From DASUDX01 sp036275365 (GTDB taxonomy: Bacteria; Pseudomonadota; Gammaproteobacteria; Nevskiales; Nevskiaceae), in assembly GCA_036275365.1 (NCBI GenBank), contig DASUDX010000015.1:1-16450 (forward strand): a stretch of 16,450 bases of DNA, given 5' to 3'. Made by a program: the position numbers and the translations under genes. The notes under the pieces are model-generated. The model worked only from the letters and a program-made list of their open reading frames with translations. It did no database searches and was not told the DNA's origin. Below, in pieces: positions 1-13,199 of the stretch. Numbering within the stretch: position 1 is the stretch's first letter; each line of letters begins with the position of its first letter.

Positions 1-141
<141 letters not shown>

Positions 142-161
142 GGCCTTCTCAAACCCGGAAG

Positions 162-188
162 GGGCGCGTACACTACGTGCCCTTTTTT
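162..188 (+). terminator. Intrinsic terminator after tuf
   Basis: GGGCGCGTA (162-170) pairs with TACGTGCCC (174-182) over nine base pairs, one of them G-U, around a three-base CAC loop. Six T residues (183-188) follow at once. This is the classic Rho-independent form and should end most tuf transcripts before tRNA-Trp. The loop side also contains TACACT (169-174), which resembles a -10 box, so the same bases might serve a promoter for the tRNA. Confidence 0.72.
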
Positions 189-214
189 GTGTTCGGGTGC
201 TTTTGCGGTCCTGC

Positions 215-290
215 AGGGCAATAGCTCAATTGGTAGAGCGGCGGTCTCCAAAACCGCAGGTTGGGGGTTCGAGACCCTCTTGCCCTGCCA
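215..290 (+). tRNA. tRNA-Trp (anticodon CCA)
   Basis: A full 76-base cloverleaf can be folded by eye. The acceptor arm AGGGCAA pairs with TTGCCCT, the D arm is GCTC/GAGC, and the anticodon stem GCGGT/ACCGC holds the loop CTCCAAA with anticodon CCA at 248-250. The T arm GGGGG/CCCTC carries the TTCGAGA loop. The 3' CCA is encoded (288-290). CCA reads the single tryptophan codon UGG. The gene lies between tuf and secE, as in Pseudomonas and Xanthomonas relatives, and would be released by normal tRNA 5' and 3' processing. Confidence 0.97.
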
Positions 291-323
291 TCTGAGTCGC
301 GACCGGCAACGCTTCGGAACCTC

Positions 324-704
324 ATGGAATCCCAGACCGACTCTTCCTCTGCGCCGCGCTACGACGGCCTGCTGCTTGGCGCCTCGGTGCTGCTGCTGGT
401 CGGCGGCCTGTTCGGCTTCTATTACCTGGACGGCCAGCTCAACGCCCTGCTGAGGACCCTGCTGCTGCTCGCGGCGGTCGGCGCGGCGGTGGCGGTGGCC
501 TACCGCACCCAGCTTGGTCAGGCGGTCTGGGCGGTGATGCTCGGCAGCCGCACCGAACTGCGCAAGGTGGTCTGGCCCACCCGCCAGGAAGCCCTGCAGA
601 TGACCCTGATGATCGCGGTCGTGGTGCTGATCATGTCCCTGCTCCTCTGGGGCCTGGATTCCTTGCTGCTGTTCGCCGTCAAAGCCCTCACGGGCAGGGG
701 TTAA
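324..704 (+). CDS. secE: Preprotein translocase subunit SecE
   Basis: The product has 126 residues, close to the 127 of E. coli SecE. SecE is the small essential subunit that clamps SecY in the SecYEG inner-membrane channel. Three hydrophobic segments are visible at about residues 15-35, 42-60 and 91-120. Between the last two lies the conserved amphipathic helix and hinge, with SRTELRKVVWPTRQEA at residues 75-90, the family signature. The frame is open further upstream, but that would run into tRNA-Trp, so the ATG at 324 is chosen; it has no strong Shine-Dalgarno sequence. The stop lies three bases before nusG, the usual secE-nusG pairing, and the two are surely cotranscribed. Confidence 0.96.
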   Translation: MESQTDSSSAPRYDGLLLGASVLLLVGGLFGFYYLDGQLNALLRTLLLLAAVGAAVAVAYRTQLGQAVWAVMLGSRTELRKVVWPTRQEALQMTLMIAVVVLIMSLLLWGLDSLLLFAVKALTGRG

Positions 705-707
705 GGC

Positions 708-1235
708 ATGCGCTGGTACGTGGTTCACGCCTACTCCCAATACGAGAACAGCGTCAAGAAGGCGCTGCTCGAGCGCATCCAGCGCGCCGGCCTGCAGGAC
801 AAGTTCGGCGACATCCTGGTGCCCACCGAGGAAGTGGTGGAGATCAAGGACGGGGTCAAGCGCACCACCGAGCGCAAGTTCTTCCCCGGCTATGTCCTGG
901 TGCAGATGGACATGGCCGAAGAGACCTGGCACCTGGTGAAGTCCACGCCCAAGGTGCTCGGCTTCATCGGCGGCACCCCGGACAAGCCGGCGCCGATCTC
1001 CGACAAGGAGGCCAACGCCATTCTCAACCGCGTCGAAGAGGCGGTGGAGAAGCCCAAGCCCAAGACGCTCTACGAGCCGGGCGAGAGCGTGCGCGTGATC
1101 GATGGCCCCTTCGCCGATTTCTCCGGCGTGGTCGAGGAAGTCAACTACGAGAAGAACCGCCTGCGGGTGGCGGTGCTGATCTTCGGCCGGTCCACCCCGG
1201 TCGAGCTGGAATTCAGCCAGGTCGAAAAGGGCTGA
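708..1235 (+). CDS. nusG: Transcription termination/antitermination factor NusG
   Basis: The product has 175 residues (E. coli 181). NusG binds the clamp of elongating RNA polymerase, suppresses pausing, and links the enzyme to Rho or to ribosomal protein S10. The NGN domain covers about residues 1-115, starting MRWYVVHAYSQYE, with the conserved RKFFPGYVLVQM at 56-67. After a Pro/Lys-rich linker (about 115-121) comes the KOW domain at about 124-157, including GPFADFSGVVEEVN. The ATG follows the secE stop by three bases, and AAGG at 703-706 is a short ribosome-binding sequence. The stop is doubled in frame: TGA at 1233-1235 and TAG at 1236-1238. A long heptad-repeat hairpin follows at once. 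Confidence 0.98.
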   Translation: MRWYVVHAYSQYENSVKKALLERIQRAGLQDKFGDILVPTEEVVEIKDGVKRTTERKFFPGYVLVQMDMAEETWHLVKSTPKVLGFIGGTPDKPAPISDKEANAILNRVEEAVEKPKPKTLYEPGESVRVIDGPFADFSGVVEEVNYEKNRLRVAVLIFGRSTPVELEFSQVEKG

Positions 1236-1243
1236 TAGACACG

Positions 1244-1319
1244 GTTTCGAGTTGCCGGTTTCCGGTTTCCAGAAACACCCTCTGGAGAGCCTGGAAGCCG
1301 GAAACTGGGAACCGGCAAC
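1244..1319. repeat. Heptad-repeat inverted repeat between nusG and rplK
   Basis: The left arm is four 7-base units in phase (1244, 1251, 1258, 1265): GTTTCGA, GTTGCCG, GTTTCCG, GTTTCCA. The right arm is four units at 1291, 1298, 1305, 1312: CTGGAAG, CCGGAAA, CTGGGAA, CCGGCAA. GTTGCCGGTT (1251-1260) pairs perfectly with AACCGGCAAC (1310-1319). TCCGGTTTCCAG (1261-1272) pairs with CTGGAAGCCGGA (1291-1302) with one G-U. The right arm has exactly one extra heptad, AACTGGG (1303-1309), bulged out; the loop is 1273-1290. No T run follows, so this is not an intrinsic terminator. A related element precedes rpoC. The structure is read directly from the sequence; a function is not known. Confidence 0.85.
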
Positions 1320-1331
1320 AGTGGTTCAACC

Positions 1332-1356
1332 GGGGAGCCGCAAGGCGTTCGCACCC
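1332..1356 (+). promoter_or_regulatory. Probable L1-binding operator in the rplK leader
   Basis: GGG (1333-1335) and CCC (1354-1356) can form an outer stem. GCC (1337-1339) and GGC (1344-1346) close a GCAA tetraloop. The asymmetric internal loop between them has A on the left and GTTCGCA on the right. An element of this layout just before rplK is where ribosomal protein L1 represses its own operon in E. coli, mimicking its 23S rRNA site. The fold and position are seen; the assignment to L1 rests on my memory of the family, not on an alignment. Confidence 0.5.
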
Positions 1357-1370
1357 ACCAGGAGTCAACG

Positions 1371-1802
1371 ATGGCCAAGAAAGTTCAGGGCTACGTCAAG
1401 CTGCAGGTACCAGCTGGCAAGGCCAACCCCTCTCCCCCGATCGGTCCCGCGCTGGGCCAGCAGGGCGTGAACATCATGGGGTTCTGCAAGGAGTTCAATG
1501 CCGCCACCCAGAAGATGGAGCCCGGCATGCCGATTCCCGTGGTGATCACGGTGTACTCGGACAAGAGCTTCACCTTCATCATGAAGACCCCGCCGGCGAC
1601 CTATCTGATCAAGAAGGCCGCGGGCATCGAGTCCGGCTCCAAGACGCCGCACACCCACAAGGTGGCCAAGATCAAGCGCGCCCAGGTCGAGGAGATCGCC
1701 AAGATCAAGATGGCCGACCTCAACGCGGCGGACATGGACGCCGCGGTGCGCATCATTGCCGGCAGCGCCCGCTCGATGGGCGTCGAAGTGGAGGGTGTCT
1801 GA
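1371..1802 (+). CDS. rplK: 50S ribosomal protein L11
   Basis: The product has 143 residues (E. coli 142). L11 binds the GTPase-associated region of 23S rRNA at the base of the L7/L12 stalk and helps factor binding and the stringent-response sensing of uncharged tRNA. The N-terminal domain carries KLQVPAGKANPSPPIGPALG (10-29), including the conserved proline-rich segment near the thiostrepton site. The C-terminal RNA-binding domain has IKKAAGIESGSKTP and ends in IIAGSARSMGVEVEG. The start is fixed by AGGAG at 1360-1364, six bases upstream of the ATG. rplA begins one base after the stop, so the two are translationally coupled, which lets one L1 site control both. Confidence 0.98.
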   Translation: MAKKVQGYVKLQVPAGKANPSPPIGPALGQQGVNIMGFCKEFNAATQKMEPGMPIPVVITVYSDKSFTFIMKTPPATYLIKKAAGIESGSKTPHTHKVAKIKRAQVEEIAKIKMADLNAADMDAAVRIIAGSARSMGVEVEGV

Positions 1803-1803
1803 G

Positions 1804-2496
1804 ATGAAACTGAGCAAGCGCGAGAAGCAGTTCGCCGCCAAGGTGCAGCAGGGCAAGACCTATCCGCTGGAGCAGGCGGTCGAGCTGCTGAAGGCCTGCG
1901 CCACCGCCAAGTTCAAGGAATCCGTCGATCTCTCGGTCAATCTCGGCATCGACGCCAAGAAGTCCGACCAGAACGTGCGTGGCTCCACGGTGCTGCCCAA
2001 CGGGTCGGGCAAGAGCGTCAAGGTCGCCGTGTTCACCCAGGGCGCCAAGGCCCAGGAAGCGCTGGCTGCCGGTGCCGATGCGGTGGGCATGGATGATCTG
2101 GCCGCCAAGATGAAGGCCGGCGAGCTCGACTACCAGGTGGTGATCGCCAGCCCCGACGCCATGCGCGTGGTCGGTCAGCTCGGTCAGGTGCTCGGCCCGC
2201 GCGGCCTGATGCCCAACCCGAAGACCGGCACCGTCACCCCCAATGTGGTCGAGGCGGTGAAGAACGCCAAGGCCGGTATGGCCAAGTTCCGTACCGACAA
2301 GGCCGGCATCGTCCACTGCTCGATCGGGTCCGCCTCGTTCGACAAGGACAAGATCGTCGAGAACCTGGTCGCCGTGGTCCGCGACATCCGCAAGCAGAAG
2401 CCGGCCTCGTCGAAGGGCATCTTCATCAAGAAGGTGACCCTGTCGACCACCATGGGTCCCGGCATCCGCGTGGATGTGAGCACGCTGCCGGAGTAA
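1804..2496 (+). CDS. rplA: 50S ribosomal protein L1
   Basis: The product has 230 residues (E. coli 234). L1 forms the mobile stalk at the E site, which helps release deacylated tRNA, and is the autogenous repressor of rplK-rplA. The family signature LGPRGLMPNPKTGTV is at residues 130-144. The two-domain layout is intact: an N/C-terminal RNA-binding domain around an inserted second domain of about residues 70-155. The ATG at 1804 is chosen over upstream in-frame starts because it matches the usual MKLSKR beginning and because GGAGGG at 1790-1795, inside the end of rplK, sits eight bases before it. A 268-base leader region separates it from rplJ. Confidence 0.98.
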   Translation: MKLSKREKQFAAKVQQGKTYPLEQAVELLKACATAKFKESVDLSVNLGIDAKKSDQNVRGSTVLPNGSGKSVKVAVFTQGAKAQEALAAGADAVGMDDLAAKMKAGELDYQVVIASPDAMRVVGQLGQVLGPRGLMPNPKTGTVTPNVVEAVKNAKAGMAKFRTDKAGIVHCSIGSASFDKDKIVENLVAVVRDIRKQKPASSKGIFIKKVTLSTTMGPGIRVDVSTLPE

Positions 2497-2515
2497 AGCC
2501 ATCAACGGCGGGGCC

Positions 2516-2559
2516 GCAGGGCCCTGCCGAGCAGACGGGGCGGCCAGCCGGCCGCGCCC
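2516..2559 (+). other. GC-rich dyads at the start of the rplA-rplJ gap
   Basis: GCAGGGCCCTGC (2516-2527) is a perfect 12-base palindrome. Just after it, 2537-2545 pairs with 2550-2559 over nine base pairs with one bulged G (2556) around an AGCC loop. No T run follows, so neither is a convincing intrinsic terminator. They lie upstream of the L10 leader element, where E. coli has the weak rplJ promoter; I see no clear -35/-10 pair here. They may act in transcript processing or in folding the leader. Confidence 0.5.
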
Positions 2560-2591
2560 GCAGAGTTGTCGATGTCAATGTGGCGAAAGCC

Positions 2592-2665
2592 GCATCGTCA
2601 AAGACCGTCAGTTGCCGCAAGGCTTAAAGGATCGCCGGTCCGGAATCCGCTGACGCAGAGGGTGC
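2592..2665 (+). promoter_or_regulatory. Ribosomal protein L10 leader (L10-L12 binding element)
   Basis: An outer stem GCATC (2592-2596)/GGTGC (2661-2665) and an inner stem CGTCAG (2606-2611)/CTGACG (2650-2655) enclose an asymmetric internal loop, GTCAAAGAC (2597-2605) opposite CAGAG (2656-2660). As I recall the E. coli rplJ leader, it has GTCAAAGACCG opposite a GCGTAGACGGTG strand in the same layout. The inner part carries a GCC-GCAA-GGC hairpin (2614-2623). In E. coli the L10-(L12)4 complex binds this element and blocks rplJL translation at a distance. Here it ends 99 bases before rplJ, which fits long-range control. Not verified with a covariance model. Confidence 0.75.
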
Positions 2666-2666
2666 C

Positions 2667-2689
2667 CCGGAGGGGTGGTTGGCCTCCGG
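2667..2689 (+). other. Hairpin between the L10 leader and rplJ
   Basis: CCGGAGG (2667-2673) pairs with CCTCCGG (2683-2689) over seven base pairs with a nine-base G/T-rich loop. It stacks directly after the outer stem of the L10 leader and could be part of the fold that hides the rplJ ribosome-binding site when L10 is bound. Its left arm resembles a Shine-Dalgarno sequence but no suitable start codon follows. Confidence 0.45.
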
Positions 2690-2764
2690 TGTCGCCGTAA
2701 GCGGAGCCGGCGCGCAAGCGCAGGTTCCTTTCGTCAACGTTGTGAGCCTCCAGGAGTTTGTCGA

Positions 2765-3289
2765 ATGGCGCTCAGGCTGGAAGACAAGAAAGCCCTGGTT
2801 GCGGAAGTCAATGAAGTCGCCTCGAAGGCGCTCTCGGCCGTTGCGGCCGAGTACCGCGGTCTGACCGCTGGCAAGTTCGATCAGCTGCGTGCAAAGGCCC
2901 GTGCCAACGGGATCTATCTGCATGTGGTGAAGAACACGCTGGCGCGCCGGGCCGTGGCAGGCACGGAGTTCGAGTGCCTGACGCCGGCGCTGGTCGGTCC
3001 CCTGGTTCTCGGCTTTTCGCTCGAGGATCCGGGTGCGGTCGGCCGCGTGATCAAGGACTTCGCCAAGGAGAACGAGAAGCTGGTGGTGAAGGCGCTGGCG
3101 GTGGGCGGGACGATGTACCCGGCTGCCGACATCGACCGTCTGGCCAATCTGCCCACCAAGGAGCAGGCCCTGGCCATGCTTCTGGGCACGATGAAGGCCC
3201 CCATCGGTCAGTTCGTTCGCACCGTGGCCGAGCCCACTGCCAAGTTCGTGCGCACCGTCAAGGCGGTTGCGGACAAGCAGGCGGCGTGA
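2765..3289 (+). CDS. rplJ: 50S ribosomal protein L10
   Basis: The product has 174 residues (E. coli 165). L10 anchors the L7/L12 dimers to the ribosome and, as the L10-L12 complex, represses its own mRNA. The N-terminal rRNA-binding domain begins MALRLEDKKALVAEV, with EYRGLTAGKFDQLRAKAR and the conserved HVVKNTLARRA (residues 53-63). The C-terminal helix that binds L12 dimers is the region after about residue 130. The open frame extends upstream to 2675, but the ATG at 2765 fits the family start and has AGGAG at 2752-2756, eight bases before it. rplL follows after 63 bases with its own strong ribosome-binding site, suited to the excess of L12 needed. Confidence 0.97.
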   Translation: MALRLEDKKALVAEVNEVASKALSAVAAEYRGLTAGKFDQLRAKARANGIYLHVVKNTLARRAVAGTEFECLTPALVGPLVLGFSLEDPGAVGRVIKDFAKENEKLVVKALAVGGTMYPAADIDRLANLPTKEQALAMLLGTMKAPIGQFVRTVAEPTAKFVRTVKAVADKQAA

Positions 3290-3352
3290 CGCTTCCGCAA
3301 GCAAAGCTTTCGTCCTTACCCACATTGATAGTTGTTTTCAGGAGTTCTTCAA

Positions 3353-3736
3353 ATGTCGCTTAGCAATCAGGAAATTCTTGACGCGATCGCCGCCAAGTCC
3401 GTCATGGACATCGTCGAGCTGGTCAAGATGATGGAAGAAAAGTTCGGCGTGTCCGCCGCTGCCGTCGCCGTGGCCGCTGGCCCCGCCGCCGGTGGTGCCG
3501 CCGCCGCCCCGGCCGCGGCCGAGAAGACCGAGTTCACCGTGGTGATGACCGCCTTCGGTGACAACAAGGTCAACGTGATCAAGGTCATCCGCGAGATCAC
3601 CGGCCTCGGTCTGAAGGAAGCCAAGGACATGGTCGAGGGCGTGCCCGCCACCGTGAAGGACGGCATCCCCAAGGCCGACGCCGAGGCGATCGCCAAGAAG
3701 CTGACCGACGCCGGCGCCAAGGTCGAGCTGAAGTAA
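3353..3736 (+). CDS. rplL: 50S ribosomal protein L7/L12
   Basis: The product has 127 residues (E. coli 121). L12 forms the flexible stalk that recruits EF-Tu, EF-G and other GTPases. The N-terminal dimerisation domain is about residues 1-35. A hinge very rich in Ala, Gly and Pro follows (about 36-58, including GPAAGGAAAAPAAAE). The C-terminal factor-binding domain has the conserved KVIREITGLGLKEAKDMVE. The ATG at 3353 is preferred to the one at 3332, because AGGAG at 3340-3344 is eight bases upstream and the family begins near MSLSNQE. In E. coli L12 is made at about four copies per ribosome. The 187-base gap before rpoB holds several hairpins that could lower downstream expression. Confidence 0.98.
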   Translation: MSLSNQEILDAIAAKSVMDIVELVKMMEEKFGVSAAAVAVAAGPAAGGAAAAPAAAEKTEFTVVMTAFGDNKVNVIKVIREITGLGLKEAKDMVEGVPATVKDGIPKADAEAIAKKLTDAGAKVELK

Positions 3737-3745
3737 GACGGTGCC

Positions 3746-3773
3746 ATCGCGGCCGGCGCAAGCCGGCCGCGAT
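3746..3773 (+). other. Perfect 12-bp hairpin in the rplL-rpoB gap
   Basis: Bases 3746-3757 pair with 3762-3773 without a mismatch, around a GCAA (GNRA) tetraloop. It begins nine bases after the rplL stop. There is no following T run. In E. coli the same gap has an attenuator and an RNase III cut site that uncouple rpoBC from the abundant ribosomal protein message; this hairpin is in the place of that attenuator. The structure is seen; the role is inferred. Confidence 0.75.
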
Positions 3774-3778
3774 ATCCC

Positions 3779-3810
3779 CGGGCCGGGTGTCCAACAGGGC
3801 ACCTGGCCCG
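3779..3810 (+). other. Second hairpin in the rplL-rpoB gap
   Basis: CGGGCCGGGTG (3779-3789) pairs with CACCTGGCCCG (3800-3810) over 11 base pairs, one of them G-U, with a ten-base loop. It lies five bases after the first hairpin, so the two would stack in tandem in the RNA. No T run follows. Together they are plausible RNase processing signals or barriers protecting the 3' end of the rplJL message. Confidence 0.65.
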
Positions 3811-3848
3811 TGGACGTTGGAAAACCGGGCGCCGTCGTGAGAGTTCAG

Positions 3849-3905
3849 AGGCCAGCGAAATCCTTCCCTGGCCTGTGCACTGACCGCCGGGACGCTCCCG
3901 TCCCG
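3849..3905 (+). other. Two small hairpins before rpoB
   Basis: AGGCCAG (3849-3855) pairs with CTGGCCT (3868-3874), seven base pairs with a 12-base loop. CGGGACG (3888-3894) pairs with CGTCCCG (3899-3905), seven base pairs with a CTCC loop. The second ends nine bases before the rpoB ribosome-binding sequence (GAGG, 3914-3917). No operator for a known regulator is recognised. Confidence 0.5.
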
Positions 3906-3923
3906 CATTGATTGAGGTACGCA

Positions 3924-8003
<4,080 letters not shown>

Positions 8004-8007
8004 GGCA

Positions 8008-8091
8008 GTTTCCAATGGCCGGTTTCCCGTTTCCTGATGAAACGGATCCCGGCAGCGAGAACTGGAAACTGGAAACTGCAAACTGGAAACC
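8008..8091. repeat. Heptad-repeat inverted repeat between rpoB and rpoC
   Basis: The left arm has 7-base units at 8008, 8015, 8022 and 8029: GTTTCCA, ATGGCCG, GTTTCCC, GTTTCCT. The right arm has units at 8057, 8064, 8071, 8078 and 8085: GAGAACT, GGAAACT, GGAAACT, GCAAACT, GGAAACC. Pairing 8006-8034 with 8064-8092 gives 22 Watson-Crick pairs plus one G-U in 29 positions, with a 29-base loop. The right arm ends three bases before the rpoC ATG. Its GGA at 8085-8087 is the only Shine-Dalgarno-like sequence at a suitable distance (seven bases). The element is of the same type as that before rplK. Function unknown; it could tune rpoC translation. Confidence 0.85.
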
Positions 8092-8094
8092 GAC

Positions 8095-12357
<4,263 letters not shown>

Positions 12358-12376
12358 TCCTTTCCGCGAGACCTGC

Positions 12377-12404
12377 AAAAAACCCCGCTCCGGCGGGGTT
12401 TTTT
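12377..12404. terminator. Bidirectional intrinsic terminator after rpoC
   Basis: Six A, then CCCCGC (12383-12388), a TCCG loop, GCGGGG (12393-12398) and six T (12399-12404). The arms form a 12-base perfect inverted repeat. Because of the A run on the left and the T run on the right, it works in both directions. It ends the tuf-rpoC transcription unit and also the convergent tyrS-terC unit coming from the right. Confidence 0.95.
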
Positions 12405-12410
12405 GTGGGC

Positions 12411-12476
12411 CGCGGCCCGGCAGGAGGGTCGCGGCAGGGCAGGGCGCGGCGCCGGGCCTCCTGCGGCCGGGCCGCG
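12411..12476. other. Long GC-rich hairpin in the convergent gap
   Basis: Bases 12411-12427 pair with 12457-12476 over 17 base pairs, with one three-base bulge (CGG, 12464-12466) and a 29-base GC-rich loop. It lies between the bidirectional terminator and the end of the minus-strand terC gene, ten bases from its stop. There is no T run on either side, so it is more likely a 3'-end stabiliser or transcription roadblock than a terminator in its own right. Confidence 0.6.
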
Positions 12477-12486
12477 CGCGCCGGGG

Positions 12487-13194
12487 TCAGGGCTGGCGGA
12501 CCTCGCCGGCCGGTACGCGGCGGCGGGCCGCGAGGGCCCGACCGGTCACGACCACCAGGGCGGCGCCCAGGGCGGCGGTGAGGTAGTGCAGCCAGCCGGC
12601 CGCATCGCCGAGATAGGGTTTGACGACCACATCCCCGACGATCATCTCGCCCCCGATCCAGCCGAGCAGGGCGGCGCCGAAGGTGATCACCACCGGGTAG
12701 CGGTCCATCAGGTGCAGGACCAGACGGCTGCCCCAGACGATGATCGGCACGCTGATGGCGATGCCGAACACCACCAGGCCCATGTCGCCCTTGGCCGCGC
12801 CGGCCACTGCGATGACATTGTCCACGCTCATCACCGCATCGGCGACGATGATGGTGCGCACCGCACCCACCAGATGGGTGCTGGCCTCGATGTTGTCGTG
12901 GCCCTCGCCCTCCTGGGGCAGCAGCAGCTTGACGCCGATCCACAGCAGCAGCACCCCGCCCACCACCTTGAGGAAGGGCAGGTTGAGCAGCTGCAGGGCG
13001 AAGAAGATCAGCACCACCCGCAGGGCGATGGCACCGAACACCCCCCAGAAGATCGCCTGGCGGCGCTGTTCGGCGGGCAGGCGCCGGCTGGCCAGCGCGA
13101 TCACCACGGCGTTGTCGCCACCGAGCAGGATGTCGATGGCGATGATCTGCAGGATCTGCACCCACAGGCCGGGGTCAGCAAGGGCTTCGAGCAT
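12487..13194 (-). CDS. TerC/YjbE-family integral membrane protein, putative metal transporter
   Basis: The product has 235 residues and is mostly hydrophobic, with about seven membrane-spanning segments, as in the TerC family (YjbE-like branch). The two hallmark acidic motifs are present: IDILLGGDNAVVIALA (D21 and D27) and ADAVMSVDNVIAVAG (D119 and D125). The inter-repeat loop carries PQEGEGHDN (93-101). Family members move Mn2+ or related ions out of the cytoplasm, and some supply metal to exported enzymes; the substrate here is unknown. The ATG is five bases after the tyrS stop and has no clear ribosome-binding sequence, so translation is probably coupled to tyrS. No yybP-ykoY Mn2+ riboswitch, common before this family, is seen. 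I do not assign a gene symbol. Confidence 0.88.
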   Translation of the reverse strand: MLEALADPGLWVQILQIIAIDILLGGDNAVVIALASRRLPAEQRRQAIFWGVFGAIALRVVLIFFALQLLNLPFLKVVGGVLLLWIGVKLLLPQEGEGHDNIEASTHLVGAVRTIIVADAVMSVDNVIAVAGAAKGDMGLVVFGIAISVPIIVWGSRLVLHLMDRYPVVITFGAALLGWIGGEMIVGDVVVKPYLGDAAGWLHYLTAALGAALVVVTGRALAARRRVPAGEVRQP

Positions 13195-13199
13195 GGGAA

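Noticed and set aside
261..323. Upstream extension of secE to a TTG at 261
   Set aside because: It would start inside tRNA-Trp and add residues the SecE family lacks; the ATG at 324 gives the family length.
1236..1370. The heptad hairpin as a Rho-independent terminator of secE-nusG
   Set aside because: No T run follows the right arm; the next bases are AGTGGTTCAACC.
2675..2764. Upstream extension of rplJ to 2675
   Set aside because: The added residues are Arg/Cys-rich and unlike L10, they overlap the leader, and AGGAG at 2752-2756 clearly serves the ATG at 2765.
8057..8091. Short direct repeats as a CRISPR array
   Set aside because: The units are 7 bases with no spacers between them, and no cas genes are near.
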